64,000 nucleotides of DNA from positions 7,123,054 through 7,187,053 of the forward strand of contig OZ005694.1 of NCBI GenBank assembly GCA_963930775.1. Reading direction: 5' to 3'. The stretch comes from Cliona cf. orientalis. Its lineage: Eukaryota > Porifera > Demospongiae > Clionaida > Clionaidae. Both the position numbers and the translations under genes were made by a program. Under the pieces are notes generated by a model, which was not told the origin of the DNA, did no database searches, and was given only the letters and a program-made list of their open reading frames with translations. This document shows, in pieces, positions 22,901 to 35,673 of the stretch (positions are counted from its first letter, which is position 1; every line of letters begins with the position of its first letter).

Positions 22901-25900
22901 CCAACCTCAAGCCACGCCCACCAATTAACCGTACAGTTACGGCTTCAGCACCACACCCACTAATTGAGCAGAAATCGAGAAAGGCGGTAGAGAAAAACTA
23001 CTTGGATAACGACGTTTTTACTCTTAACACGATTGTTACAATTGTATTAACTAATTCTGAAACGGCCAGGCTGCCTGAACTAACAAGTAAGAAATAATCA
23101 ATAAAAAAGTCCACTCACGATTGCTGAGACAACAATCTTCTTGAAATAACTCGAAGGATAAGTAACCAATTCGCTTTGCCATTTCAACATCTCATCTTTG
23201 TTATCCAATTTAACTATTAACCTTCGTTTGCCACTGTCTCTGGCAAGTTTTCCCTACCGCCTCGAGCTGCCTAGACTCTACTACATGGCTGTATGGCTAT
23301 GATTGTGGGCGTGTCCATAGGTCACATGACAAATCAACTTGTGCATCGTGCTATAGTACACCTGGCAAACCTTTACTCAGGAAGGCGAACGGCTCTACAG
23401 CGTTTTTGTAAGTTGATCGAACCTTTATTAGACATTTTCTATCAACAAATAACTCGGTTAGCGAGGGTAGCACAACGGTGTTATCAGGTCCACGTGATTA
23501 ATCTGCATATGAATAGCTAATTAAGCGCTTTGCGCATGGCGCGCACGGTCCCAGTCCTTAATGCACCTGAGTAGATCTCACATGCCACAGGTTTTCAGAC
23601 AGAGGTATCCAACCACCCGGGTAATCATTGATGCCACAGAGGTATTCATCCAGCATCCAGCACTACCTGAACTTCAACAACTAACATTCTCTACATACAA
23701 GAATCATAATACGTACAAAGGTATTATCGGTATTTCCCCATCGGGTGCTGTGACATTTGTGTCTAAGCTATTTCCGGGAAGTACATCAGATAAAGAGCTT
23801 ACTCGGCAAAGTGGTCTATTGAATCTCCTACAGCCAGGAGATTCAATAATGGCAGATAGAGGCTTTGACATCATGGAAGACCTTGCTCCCATTGGAGTTA
23901 GACTGAACATCCCACCATTTCTTCGTGGAAAGAGTCAATTGGACAGCAAAGAACTGACTGAAACCAGGAGGATCGCCTCACTTAGAATTCATGTTGAAAG
24001 GTGTATGGAGCGGCTCAAGAACTACCACATCTTTGATGGTGTCATACCTTTATCTTTAATGGACATTGCTGACCAGATTTTCTTTGTCTGTGCTATACTA
24101 ACAAATTTTCACCCACCTCTATGCTGATGTATAGTAATATTATGATTTTTACAATGATATTGTCATAAAATGCACATTTAAAATGAACTACTCAAATTGT
24201 GATTAACAATAATAATACAGTGTCACTTACAAAATGTAACTTGGTTTCAACTTTGGATCTAATATTTCTGGGAGCATGTGGTTAAAATAATAATTATCCA
24301 ATTCAGGAATGCATTTAGACTGCCATAGCTTATCGGGAAAAATTCTTTGTACAGCTGTGCCTTTGGGAGTATACACACAAAAGTCGCACCACCTATATTC
24401 ACAGGCAACATAGAGTTGAAGCTGAACTTGGTAGTAGTATGGGTGATCTTGTTTGAGATGAAGATGTCCGTTCTCCCATGAACAATAGAACGATGGGTCT
24501 TCATAACACTCTTGGGGCGACTTATCTCGTTTTACAAAAGGGCATTTGAATTCTGCAATACCATTAGGCAAAGCAAAGGAAAAATCTACAACTTTTGCAT
24601 CTGGTGAAGCCCCAAGCCAGCCCTTCGATGGATGTATTATGAACCCGCAAGGATAAGTGCAAAGACCATTATGACCCCTACTTAGCATCAGCTTTTTGTA
24701 ACTGGTACAAGCTGTTGCCTCATGTTTTCTTCCCCATGCTATTGGGGGTGGAAGTGGTTCTAAGAGTGGTTTAGGATAAAGACTGTACATAAGAAGGGCT
24801 ACCGTCTTTCGTTTTTGTACTAGTATCCTACCACAAATGGAAGATGTGATACGCATTGCTCTAATGTCGTGCCATTCTCTCACCAACGATTGATCTCTGG
24901 TATGTTCTTCAACTTGTTGCCTTCGTGCAGCACTAACTAGAAATCGGTGCTTAGCCTGATCTATTTCTTCTAAAGTCAGTATGCGTTTCGTATCAACAAT
25001 GCTGGATGGAGTGATAATAGGAACATATTCCGTTTGAGGTGTTGTATCGCAAGGCCTTTGAGCATAATTGTGATCGTGAAATACTTTATCTGTATCTGGC
25101 ACAAGGATATGCAGAAATGCACATGGCTTGTTCAATGCCAATAACCTACAGCGCAATTCCTCACACGCTTTGGGGTCGTCCACCCTCATCGATTTGGGAC
25201 GAGGATCAAACTCTGAGGCCACTCTTGTCGTTAGAGATTGCTTCTTTGGTGGTTTCAATTCTTGCTGGCGCTGGCGAAGTGAGTCAACTGGGACTGCTTT
25301 TAGCTTGCGAGGACGTGGTTGATTCCATGATTGTAGTTTATCGGTGCAAGTGATGAGCTCTGGTAGTGTACTAACTTTTGAAAACTCTTCTAAAGCATAG
25401 CACAGGGCAGCAATGTGCTTACAACTAGCTTTTGGACCCCTACCAGCAGCACATCCACACCTAGCACTAAGTATGTGGTGCGATGAATCATCTAAAGTCA
25501 CTTCAATCAGATACATGCGATCTTTTCTCATCTCTGGAAGGCACTTTGCACGGATGCACAGATTGGAATTGGCATCATGGCACACTTGAATCTCTTGGAC
25601 ATGACCACATACGTAAAGGTTTAATGCAGAGTCATTTATCGACTTGAAATCTCCAACTGGCAAACCATCATCAGCAGTTCTGGTCACAAAGTAGGTAATG
25701 ATCTGTGCATTGTTGAATCTCAAACCAAGATTTGAAGCTTGCTTAATATCCTCCCAGCCGTCAGTTGGTAATACAGGCAGTGAATTGCTAGTAGTACCAC
25801 ACAGGGAAGCTGTAGACGTGGCCCGAGAGAGATCTGGATCTATCAATTGTTTATCCCAGCCATTTCTTATGTAAGCATTGACTCTGCATATGGATTGGAG

Positions 25901-28900
25901 ATTCTACTTTATTTACTATTCATCATACTAGACTATATTATATGCTAGCAGCTGCAAAGTTACCTCTCAACAAGCTCAGCTTTCTTGCCCTTGGTAGGTG
26001 CAGCTCTGCACAGCAGCCAGCGCTTAAGCGCTGGAACAGTTAGCGTAGAAGGATCACGCCCACTTAAGCTGGCCCCAGGAATGTCTTTTTCACTAATACC
26101 ATTGTCATCTGCAACCTGATCTTCCTCAATCATGGTTTTTTGCATCCTGCCAGCTCGCGCCCACACTCGTACTCAGTACCACAATGCAATGAATATTCTA
26201 ATAAGCGTGCTTGCCCTCATGACCGTAAATTCTAATTATCCGTTTATGATAAATGAATATCTCCTATTGGGGTGCATTCGACCATGCATCTCATGCATCC
26301 CAATTAAGGGCATGTAACTATAACGTATATCCACTAGCTAGTGACTGCTATATACCGTAGGACGGATTTTAATTGCGTAGTTTAATAATTGCGTTCTAGT
26401 CAAGTCAGGCCGAATTGCGAATCCAATAAATGCGATGGACGACCCCATATCGTACTGTAGTATACGTGCACGTTTATGTTTGCAAATCTATTAATTGCGA
26501 AACGTAGAAAAACTCGCAATTCGCAATTAATAGATACTCGCAATTAAAACCCGACCTACGGTATACTCTAATTCTCTAATGCCTTTTAGAAATAACGATG
26601 CTTGTACAGTAGAGTCACTGATATCAATAGTTTTCAGCATAGTTAGAGCTAATGAATAACTAAGTCTGTTCTCAGGCCCATTCCCATGTTTTCTACAGAT
26701 CCTACTCTAACACTTGAAAACATCTCTACTGTGACAGCTACTGTGCAACTTGAGGATAATAGATTAGGAAGGTATGTTCTGTCAGTTCCAGACAGTGAGC
26801 GTAAGGAGATTTGTCAGCAGAGCTCTACTGCTGCTGAGGAGAGAGAAAGACTCATCCGCTACTATCTCAACTACTGTGAGTATGCCAGCTGGGATCACCT
26901 GGCTGGCAGGCTCTACCGTAGACAATACCTTGATGCTCTGTCAGCTGCTAGGAGGTTCATCAAAACAGAACCTGGTGAGTTTGTGAGTAATAATATTATT
27001 AACCCATGATAAATTGAATGATGATACTGGAATTGTGGAATAATTTAACCCTTATGGTGTGGGGGAAATTTTGAAGGTGGGGGGGGGGGGGGGGAAGATC
27101 ATTTGAGAAGAACAGTCTTGACATCATAAATGAGACCAGGAGCTAATGTTCGAGGCCTTGAGCTACTCTTCAATGTTGTGAAATTTTCTGCGGAAAATGG
27201 TCAATATGTTTGAGATATGGGAAGCTGCTATGCATACATTGTACACATACACATGTACTGTATGGCGGGTAATTTTCGTGGAAAGTCCGAAAAGGCCCTC
27301 AAATTAGTTTAAATTTCATGACAGCAACCAGTCCAGGGGCATGGCACTGCACAAGTGATGATGTAATCAATACACGCACTCGATCTCACTCATGATCTTC
27401 TTTGTTACTAAGCCATAGCTACCTACAGACTCAGAGACTTGGCATGAAATAAAAAAAATATATTAGTGTCAAAGATGCTATCAGCTGGATGACAGTGGCT
27501 ACTGTTGCTTGCTAACACTGGGAAGTGTTGGCTGCGCTGCCACGATGTTTGTGGCCACGCCCATCATCATGGACTCGCACAACCACATCACCATAATTAA
27601 TTTTCGTGGGTGGAAAATTTCGTGACTGCCAAATCAACCACAAAAATAATGAAAATTAGCTCCCCACGAAAATTACCCGCCATATATACGGTAATTATGT
27701 ACATAATAATATGGTAAAGGTTGTCATCCTTCCTAGGCCCCATCAACTAAGTGGATATAATAATAATTATACACTGTTACAGTAGTACATGTACGTACAT
27801 ACAATGTCATGTACCGTGTTCATGCAAATAGAACGCAAGAGCTCAAGAACATTGGCATTATAGGACTTTCATAATGATGAAGAGTGTGATAACCTTTACC
27901 AGAAAATTGCATGAAAGTTAAAATCATAGTTATTAATTTTTTAGCTTGCATTCTATTTAATAGCAAAAGCACAGTACCTAAGCTTTGTGCATAATTTTGA
28001 ATTTCAATGAAATGATATGCGTAACTATAGCCGATGAAAGTACATACTGCTCTAAGCTGGTGAACCTGTCAACACAATTGAATTTTATGTGTTCATGCGA
28101 TAGTTGTACATGTATGTGTGTACAATGCACATTGTCCGGTTTTTATTAGATCCGACGCTTACCCTCGCTAACCTCACCCCCCTACTTGAAAGGATAAGGT
28201 GGGATAGTGTGTGGTGGAGGATGGACATCCCTAAAGTAACAGTGCGCACGATATGCTCCAGTGGTGGTGATGACTCTCAATGCAGACAGAGTTGCTGGGA
28301 GGTCTACCTCAGTGATCATCCTGCACTGTCATGGAAACAGGTGGCAAATGCACTTTATATACCAGATTACTTCGATGAACAAGAATTCCTAAAAGAGTTG
28401 GAGGTGGTTCAGAAAAAGTACCTGAGAGGTGAGTGAGCAGTGGTGATTAATTTTAGTTACATGCATCATCATACCCCTCTGTTAGTGAGCATAAATAATT
28501 GATAATTAAACCGGAGTGGTAACGGTCAGTACAATAGCTGTATGTTGTGTCTGCTTAGATCATTGAGCCTCAATTCACTGGTAATTATTTTATGTACCTT
28601 TTAGCAGCTGCTACAGGTCTACTTGTTTTCGGCAGTGGTCTTTTTTAACTAAATGATTGATGTGGTCAAAACTTTGCATGCCCTGACCATGCAAACCACT
28701 GTGTAGGTTGTAGTTGGTAATGGTGGCCTTAACTCAAAATTGTGACTGTCCACGAGGAAACCATGCATAATGCGCTGGATATCAATCTGAGATACAGGCC
28801 AAAATAGTCGCCTATGGTGATATTTTCACTTTTTATTGGGGCGAGCCTGAGCGAGCCCCACATAAACGGTACATCCATGCGCGAATTGTATATATATATG

Positions 28901-31900
28901 GTACGTCGGTCACCCAGGCTATAATAGCTAGCTATGGACATAAACGCGAAATAGTCTATTGCGTATTCTCATAACTGACACTACGGGCTGTATATATGCC
29001 ATTCTAATTTAGTGAATTGCAAATTTACCCTCGTGTTTCTTACATCGCGCAGATCATATCGAGAAGTATAGTAAGGCTCCAAAGCAGAAGAGAGAGACAA
29101 ACTCATCATCAGCTCAACAGCACGAGAAGCAGCTAAGAACGTGATAAAGATAGACGTGCTGCTCATTGAGCCTGTGATAATAGAGGCAGCTACGCTATAA
29201 TTTTATTGAGGCCTGATAGGGTAGATACTACGTGCAGGGAACTGTCATGCAGCTACACGGCACTATGACTGTCATTGTCTGCTTGGATCTACCGTGGTCT
29301 TCAGGATCTATCGTGCTATGGCTTTAAAGTCTTCGACTACTCCAGTCCGACGGAGGCTCAGCTCAGGCTCGCCCCAAACAGGCCCTCCATGACACTAGTA
29401 TAGATCAATAGAGGAATCATTCCTCTACACAAAAATCTCCTTCGTCACTTCTAGAACGCTATACTTACTGAGTTATAGCTTAAAGAAGTCAGGTGAGTAG
29501 CTACATAGAGCGGCCATGACACGGAGCCCTTGCAGTTAGTTTTGGCAGCCAGCTAGCTCATTGACTTGGTGGGCGGGGCCACGTATTTACCATAAATGGT
29601 GAGTATACAGACTTCCGCATGCAACGTATATAGCAATGTTCATTGCAATTTTTTTGCATAACTTGAGTACGGGCGATCTGGGTATATTTTTGCTCATATC
29701 TCCATGACTACACGGGCTAGAGACTTCAAATTTCCTGGAGCAATTATAGTTCAAAGGTTGTAGTTGGTAATGGTAGCCTTAACTCAAAAATTTTTTCAGC
29801 GTATTATGCATGGTTTTCTTGTGGATGATCACAATTGGTTATCAGTGCATTATGCTTGATTTTATCATATATTTAAGGATCAGACATGGCTTATGTGTGC
29901 ATCATTGCATGTCTTAGCTTTAATCAGTTGATGGTGACATGTACCGTACCATCGCAAAAAAGGGCCCATGGGTGGTGTACCTTACATTGGGTCTAGACTG
30001 GGGGGATGTGCCGATATTAAGGGTATCAGTATCGCAGTTGGACACGAAAGGGCGCCCAGGCAAGTTACCAACAAGGTCTTTGTATTTGAATAGCTAGTGG
30101 TCACGGCAACTATTAATTTTGGGCCGATACTTCACCATGTGTCATTGAAAATAGCCATATTAAGTGGGCATGGTTACAATCACTGACCATGCATGATCAT
30201 TCTTTTGTGCTGATATGCGGCATAAGATGACTAGGCTTAGTTCTGCGGCCGTTTGGCAGACTACTTATTGATCTTACCTTGCTTATTTGAAGTTTAGGTC
30301 CTCATAAACCAGCCATTTGAGCTTTTACCAGGTCATCAGCTACACATGGGTGCTAGTGATCATTAGATTTTTTAGACAGATATTGAGCCCAAGGGGGGGG
30401 GGGGGGGGGCTGATATGCCCTCTTTTGCGAGAGTAAAGTACTTTACTTGCTTAGCTATGTACAGTGCTACTGAGCAAGAGAGTACATAATTACCAGTGTA
30501 TGGTTATTGCAAATTTTCCGGGTGAAACTTGCATGTATTCTGTTCCCACTTGGTACCCAGTTAGGTCAATGGATGGACTATCTACATCTCAAGCCGCAGG
30601 CTGAGCTCACCTTTTATAGGGCTTCAGCATGCAAAAATGTCCGAAAATTATTGATTTTATGTTAGGCACTCTATCACAACACTTGATTTTAATTAAGAAC
30701 ACCTATTTGAGATGAAGATAGGCACCAATAGGACACACCTTTGTGCCAAATATGAAGTCTTAACTACAAACAGTCTTGGAGATATTTACAAAAATAGTAT
30801 AAAATATGGCCAACTTAAGTTAGGCACTCAATCTTGCATGAAATTTTTAGTTAAGAGCTGATATTACATTTTATGCATCCTTATGCATTAACAATCCTAG
30901 TGTATGTATGGAACAGCGAATGTTTTGCAGGAAACGCCGAATCCGGAAGCAAACATTTCCGCCAGTTGCTCCAGACGGGTCAAGGTCCTCGTTGATGACG
31001 TTGCCCTGAACGCACGTGCATTAAAATGACGTTTTAATTGACCACGCCCCCTGGCGATCTGAAACGAGACGGTAGCGAGAATGGCGTTGTAAACGTCGAA
31101 CGCTGAGAAGCTCATTGCTTCTTGTCTATCTAAATGAGGTAAGATACTAGCAATAGTCGGGTCAATAACGTTTCTTCCATCCAAAGCCTCAAAAGGAGAG
31201 TGGTAGGGCGGACATTTTGTGCTTGACTAGACGGCCTCTCGTATCAGCCTTGTACGTTAATATTGTACAGAAATAGGCATATGCTAGGCGGTTTCAACTT
31301 ACTAAGTCTTGCCTTATGCTCTCCAAATCTTCCAACGGCCGATTTTTTCTCGATTTATATTGCTATATATTGTGCACGTGATATTACATCGACGTCATGA
31401 CACGTCATGCCTTCTGTTATGGAACGGTCTTCCCTTGGAGCCTTGTACACTACTACTGCAGCTAAAATCACTATTTCTGTTCATTACTGGTCAAAATAAG
31501 TGCACATACAAAGTTATAAAAAAATGTACTCTTTTGCTCAGTAGCACTGTATACATAATATGGCTATTGCTATTGACATTGTAGTTTGATGAAATAATGT
31601 CTCACTCTCAAAACCTATCCCCATTCAGGTACAGCTGAAAACAAGAGACAGTTTGAAGAAGCAATGAAAGAGGGCAAAGTCAAGGCATGGCTTTGTAAGT
31701 TGTTAATGTATGGTCATGCGGGGTCTGGCAAAACGACGACAATGGAGATAATTGTCGGGAATAAGCCCCCTGAGCATAGAGAGAGCACACCTCTAGCAAC
31801 AAGGCCCACCACAATCTATCGAGTTAATCTTGACAGCGAAGAGTGGGCCAAGCTTAGCACGCTGACTGATCGCAAATTACTTGTGGCAAGAGCTCTCATC

Positions 31901-34090
31901 CAAGACGCACCACAGCTCGTAGATCGCCTGCTTACTGCATGCTCACACCAAAATTCGACACTTACCGATTCGACTCCTTTCAAGGCCGAGCCACAAGTGA
32001 AATCGAAAGATCCAGTATTATCAGTATTGAGTGAAACTCCTGTACCAGGCGATCCTTTGTTAGATTCAACAGAAGATCCTTTGGAGCCGGATGCATCTGA
32101 TGAGGGTATCGAGGCTGAAGCTGATGCTATCCTTGAGTCTATATCCACCGATGAGGAGCTTGTTAAGCTAATGGACCAGCTCTCCACTACCATTGATCCA
32201 CTCACAGCCTTTCGGATTCTTGAGATGATTGATTGTGGAGGTCAGCCCCAGTTTCACGAGATTTTGCCCGTCTTTTTACGACATCTCGATTTCTATGTCT
32301 TTGTATTTCGGCTTTGTGATGAGCTGGATAGTCGACCGTTAGTTGAGTTCTATGTGGATGGAAAGCCAGTAGGTAAACCTGTTGAATCTTCCCAGACTGT
32401 AGAGCAGCTCCTCCAGCACTGCGCCAGAAGCATGCACACGTACAGATCAACCTCTGATAGTGAAAGTGAGTCTCCAAATATAATGGTAATTGGAACACAT
32501 GCTGATTTGGAAGGAAAGTCTAAGGAAAGCAGGGAGCAGAAAAATGAGAGGATATTGAAGCTTCTTTTACCAAATTTAGAGGAGCAAATTATTTATTGTG
32601 ATCATGGACAAGTTTTTTTTGCACTTAATGCCTTGAATCCAGGACCTGAAGAGGAGAGGAATATTAAGAAAATACGCAACATTCTCCTTGGAAGTAGCTC
32701 TAGAGCTCCCGTTGACATTCCTCTAAGGTGGTTTGCCTTTGAAATTCTTTTGAAAGAGATGACTGGTCGTCTCCATCGAGGTGTTGTTAGCAGAGAAGAG
32801 TGTTTCACCACAGCCATGGATAAGCTTCACTTTGAGGATGATGCGGCAGAATTTGATGCTGCCATTGACTATCTTCATAACCTCTCTGTTCTCTATTACT
32901 ACCCAGATATTCTTCCAGCGGTTGTTTTTGCTGATCCTCAAGTCATCTATGACAAAGTGTCTGAGTTAGTGTTTGCCCATTATCAAATAACTACCAATCC
33001 TCAAGCAAGAGCTTTAACCGATGATTGGCGCAAGTTTTATGAATTTGGTTTAGTCACCGATGAATTTCTTTCTCAGCCCGAATTCAGCAAGCACTATGTA
33101 CCAGGGCTCTTTGAGCGTAAACACCTCATCAAGCTTTTTAAGGAGCTACTGATCTTTGCCACTTTTGGTGAGGTTCAGCTTTTTGTCCCTGCCCTTCTAC
33201 GTGAGCTCAGTAAGAAAGAGGTCGACAAATATTGCATGCCTTCTGACAGTGCACTGAGTATCCACTCCTTTGCCCTGGAATTTCCTGATGGCGGTCCAAG
33301 AAAAGGTCTCTTTTGCTCTCTCTTATCCTGGCTGGTGTCTCCTGACAATGATTGCATAGGACCACTATGCATTTCCACAGATTCAACCAGGGCACCGATA
33401 TGCCTCTATCGTAACTGCATTCAATTAAAAATCCCCAAGTCTCCTGCAATCGTAATCCTGGTCGATGCATACACACACTTTGAAGTGCATGTACAGGTTC
33501 CTATGGAGCATGCTGAAAAGGTTTGCCCCAAACTTGTCCCTTTGATACGGAAAGCCATCTTTAGAGGTCTCCACAGAGCCGCTCTAAACCTACACTACTC
33601 TAATTCCACTCCCAGTGCCGCTCTAGTGTGTCCTTGTCGAAATGGAGATGCTCATATTGCTACTGTTAACATGGACATTGGATTCTGGACATGCTCTCTC
33701 GATTCGATGAAGTGTGGTGAGCTTTCTTCACTTCAGCTCTTGTGGGTTGACAATGATCCAGTTTGTCAAACCAGCTCTTGTGATACCCAGCCACTGCAAG
33801 AGATTCCTCACCTAGCTATGCTACTGAATCAGCTGAAGGACCGTGCCTGGCAGTGGAGGGACATTGGTTCGAATCTTGGATTCAGGCAAGGAGAGTTGAA
33901 CAATATTCAAGCTAGTGTTCAACAGCAAGATGTTCCAGTCGGCTACTTAAGGGCTATGTTGACTCAGTGGTTTCAGTGGGCTCCAGGGGACAATCGAGGT
34001 AGCTCTTCCTTTGCCACTCTTAACGCTCTCAATACTGCACTCAAAGACTGTGGACTAGCAGCCACTGCTTCCAATATTTCGCTTCATTAA
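19949..34090 (+). CDS. Multi-death-fold Roc-COR GTPase (intact, 1,399 aa)
   Basis: Exons 19,949-20,831; 21,181-21,480; 26,699-26,974; 28,150-28,428; 31,629-34,090. Every intron is GT-AG and phase 1, and the coding total is 4,200 nt. Residues 1-294 are basic and disordered and begin MGNRHSKRNKK; Gly2 with Ser6 and following basic residues fits an N-myristoylation site. This start is preferred over an upstream in-frame ATG for that reason. Exons 2-4 each encode one ~92-100-residue death-fold-like module (SWRTLSNSKK...; ASWDHLAGRLYRR; LSWKQVANALYIP). Exon 5 carries a Roc-like GTPase: Walker A GHAGSGKT (~608-615), a long acidic insert, switch II DCGGQ (~781-785), GTHAD (~868-872); then a COR-like region (PLRWFAFEILLKEM) and a death domain (~1,296-1,391, WRDIGSNLGFRQGELNNI). 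Roco proteins with death domains (such as DAPK) act in cell-death signalling; here there is no kinase, ankyrin or LRR. Likely a membrane-anchored death-fold scaffold with a GTP switch. Intron 2 holds an entire transposon. Confidence 0.85.
21934..24127 (+). pseudogene. ISL2EU transposase (THAP + HTH + DDE_4), split by a MITE
   Basis: Coding 21,934-22,759 and 23,574-24,127; together 1,380 nt (459 aa) in one frame when the MITE and one TA are discounted. An N-terminal THAP zinc finger (CVVPGC...VCSRHF, residues ~5-55) is followed by a coiled segment (LTKRVAELEEELVKHQ), a helix-turn-helix of the HTH_Tnp_4 type (LSPLEEFFLTMVRLRLGL, IAYRFSISQSTVSRIF), and a DDE_Tnp_4 catalytic core with Asp in VIIDATEVFIQ, Asp in IMADRGFD and Glu in HVERCMERLKNY. 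Only the insertion breaks it, so the lesion is reversible in principle. As it stands the upstream part ends 12 nt into the MITE. Confidence 0.88.
22760..23571. repeat. TA-flanked MITE inside the ISL2EU transposase
   Basis: 812 bp with inverted ends CTCAGGTGCATTAAGGACTG / CAGTCCTTAATGCACCTGAG, flanked by TA (22,758-22,759; 23,572-23,573) as for Tc1/mariner-type transposition. The interior has no transposase. The transposase frame is continuous across the site. Confidence 0.9.
24227..26145 (-). CDS. ISL2EU accessory protein: SAP + SWIM + YqaJ nuclease
   Basis: Two exons, 26,145-25,964 and 25,883-24,227 (1,839 nt, 612 aa), joined in phase at AG|A. The N-terminus has a SAP DNA-binding helix pair (LTVPALKRWLLCRAAPTKGK, then KAELVER). 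A SWIM zinc finger follows (CGC then CKHIAALCYAL, residues ~200-225). The C-terminal half is a YqaJ/lambda-exonuclease-like domain: ITSSICGRIL, AWGRKHEATA with a Glu, then LGASPDAKV with Asp, and IAEFKCPF with Glu-x-Lys, the D-ExK signature of the restriction-like fold. It converges on the transposase (100 bp between stops). Its partner role in transposition is inferred from the family. No lesion seen. Start at the first ATG of exon 1; a longer N-terminus is possible. Confidence 0.82.
26353..26575. repeat. MITE with TACCGTAGG ends
   Basis: Inverted ends taccgtaggacggattttaa and the complement at 26,550-26,575 bound ~220 bp, in Roc intron 2. No ORF. Confidence 0.75.
26975..28149 (+). other. 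Roc intron 3 with a MITE
   Basis: Intron between two death-fold exons. Contains a G-run at 27,080 and a ~420-bp MITE at 27,262-27,683 (inverted ends GGCGGGTAATTTTCGTGG / CCACGAAAATTACCCGCC, TA-flanked). No gene seen. Confidence 0.75.
28429..31628 (+). other. Roc intron 4 with three insertions absent from copy 1
   Basis: Compared with the intron at 109-764, three blocks are extra. (a) ~28,738-29,836 has inverted ends (tgtccacgaggaaaccatgc / gcatggttttcttgtgg) and a ~35-bp direct repeat, gttggtaatggtggcctt, at 28,711 and 29,757. (b) ~29,950-30,437 has ends cgcaaaaaagggc / gccctcttttgcg. (c) ~30,462-31,553 has ends CAGTGCTACTGAGCAAGAGA / tcttttgctcagtagcactg between TA dinucleotides. A 95-codon minus-strand frame in (c) at 30,897-31,184 is of unknown meaning. 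Confidence 0.7.
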
Positions 34091-35673
34091 CAATCCCGAC
34101 ACTTTTTCCTTTTTTCGTACAAACTATTGCAGCAGCAGTATACTCTGCTGTGTGTGAATGATCATAGCAATAATTGTTATATTATATCAATTTTTTCAAC
34201 CTTAACGTTCAAGTGATCATGGCAACGAATTGTGCGTCCAATTCAATAATCCATATCGCGTATTAATATTATAATGCATGTTGTATAGAATATAGAATTT
34301 TGAATTTTCACAGATCATTGATTGTTACAGTACCTACCATTTCGCGGATTTTATTTTCACTAATGTGCACAATCATGTCCAATTTTGTTTACGCAGTCTG
34401 TCCATGAAAATATTAATTGGATCCCTTAAATTCCCACTGTATCTATACAGTACCATACTGGATAGCGCTACGTATAATTAGTACCATCATCATCACATTT
34501 TAAAATTCAGAATTTGTAACACTGTTGATTTCGTGATAATTATACGTACCACGTGTTGATGACTCGGTGCAAACGTTGAAACTTTGTGATCGCGTTTTGT
34601 TGAAAAAAGCATGTAAAAATTTAATGATCGACACTCTATCGCCCTACTGTGAATATTATAAATCTTGGTGATTACAAACTCGATACTACATGCAGTGTAT
34701 CACCCACAGTGTGACAGCATGATTGAGCTATTGAATTGTATACTAAGTCTTTGAGAAGTGATTCAGAAGTGTGAGTATATCTTAACTTGCAGGAGTGTTA
34801 TTTTTATGCGTTTATCGGAATACACCACGCGAGAATTCTTTATAGTTTTCTTCTTTTGCTGTTTACTGTATCACCCACAGAAGCCGCTTCAATTCCACCG
34901 CATTAACCTTTGGAACTAGCAGAATCTCATGTATCAGGGTGTCAAGAAGAGCCTGTTGCCTTTGTCTACAGCATGACATTGTACCCAATCTAGCTGCAAA
35001 CAGCATCAAGATAGCACAATACTGCTACAAATTAAGCTATCCAGATCTAGAGTAACTATTGGAGATCTATAGGGTGAGATTTCTATGTGAGGAGAGCAGC
35101 ATGTGATACAATGTCATGCAGAGAAACATTACCATTGTGACAATCTCCTTCCCAGAATTATTCATGATTAAATTTAATCATGAGTTTAATTTCCACTCCA
35201 TATGCATGTGACACAAAGGAACGTTACTGCATAATAATAATATTATGCATATATTATGCATGCTGTCGGACAATCTACTTCCCAGCTATAAAGGAAGGAA
35301 CGTACTGTTCACAATCAAACCATGAGTTTAACTTCCACTGCAACTAACATCCAGTTTCTGTAAGAGCCCTTTATAACAATAATTAGCGCATTGTAAATGA
35401 GCTACTGAATTAATTGTAGTATAAATTCTTGAACAGTGAATGAATCAATGCATCAGACTATGCATGTACATGACATTGTGTATCATCTGTAAAACAATAA
35501 TGGGAAACCAGGAAGTGATTTATGATTGAAAACCACATAGCTAAATTCATATTTACAACAAATAATTAATAGAATTGGAAATGTCCAGCTCAATGAAATA
35601 CCTGCTACAAAAATTAATCTTACTAGCAACAATGTATGCCATTGCAATCTAGCATCAATCTTCATCATCGGAA
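34091..35673. other. Duplicated spacer, copy 2
   Basis: Non-coding; matches 3,244-4,154 and 7,325-7,835 without the CACTA element, so it contains the CACTA empty site (gtgaggagagcagcatg near 35,085-35,101). Confidence 0.75.

Larger units (their letters stand above)
21693..26265. mobile_element. ISL2EU-type DNA transposon in Roc intron 2
   Basis: Inverted ends of ~55 bp (GGGAGATATTCATTTATC at left; at right GATAAATGAATATCTCCT) continue through acggtcatgagggcaagc. The 2-bp AT duplication is supported by paralogous MITE copies that show the unoccupied site. It carries two convergent genes: a THAP-DDE transposase (+) and a SAP-SWIM-YqaJ protein (-). As I recall, this gene pair and a 2-bp duplication characterise the ISL2EU superfamily. 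Net length 4,573 bp including a nested 812-bp MITE. Confidence 0.82.
21545..26320. repeat. MITE interrupted by the ISL2EU element
   Basis: The left part (21,545-21,692: gttgcctagcaacc, aaattgccggctacc) and right part (26,266-26,320: tggggtgcattcgaccatgc) belong to one MITE family seen whole near 51,960-52,200 and inverted near 51,060-51,410. Rejoining them at AT gives the same local sequence as those copies, which fixes the ISL2EU boundaries. Confidence 0.75.
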
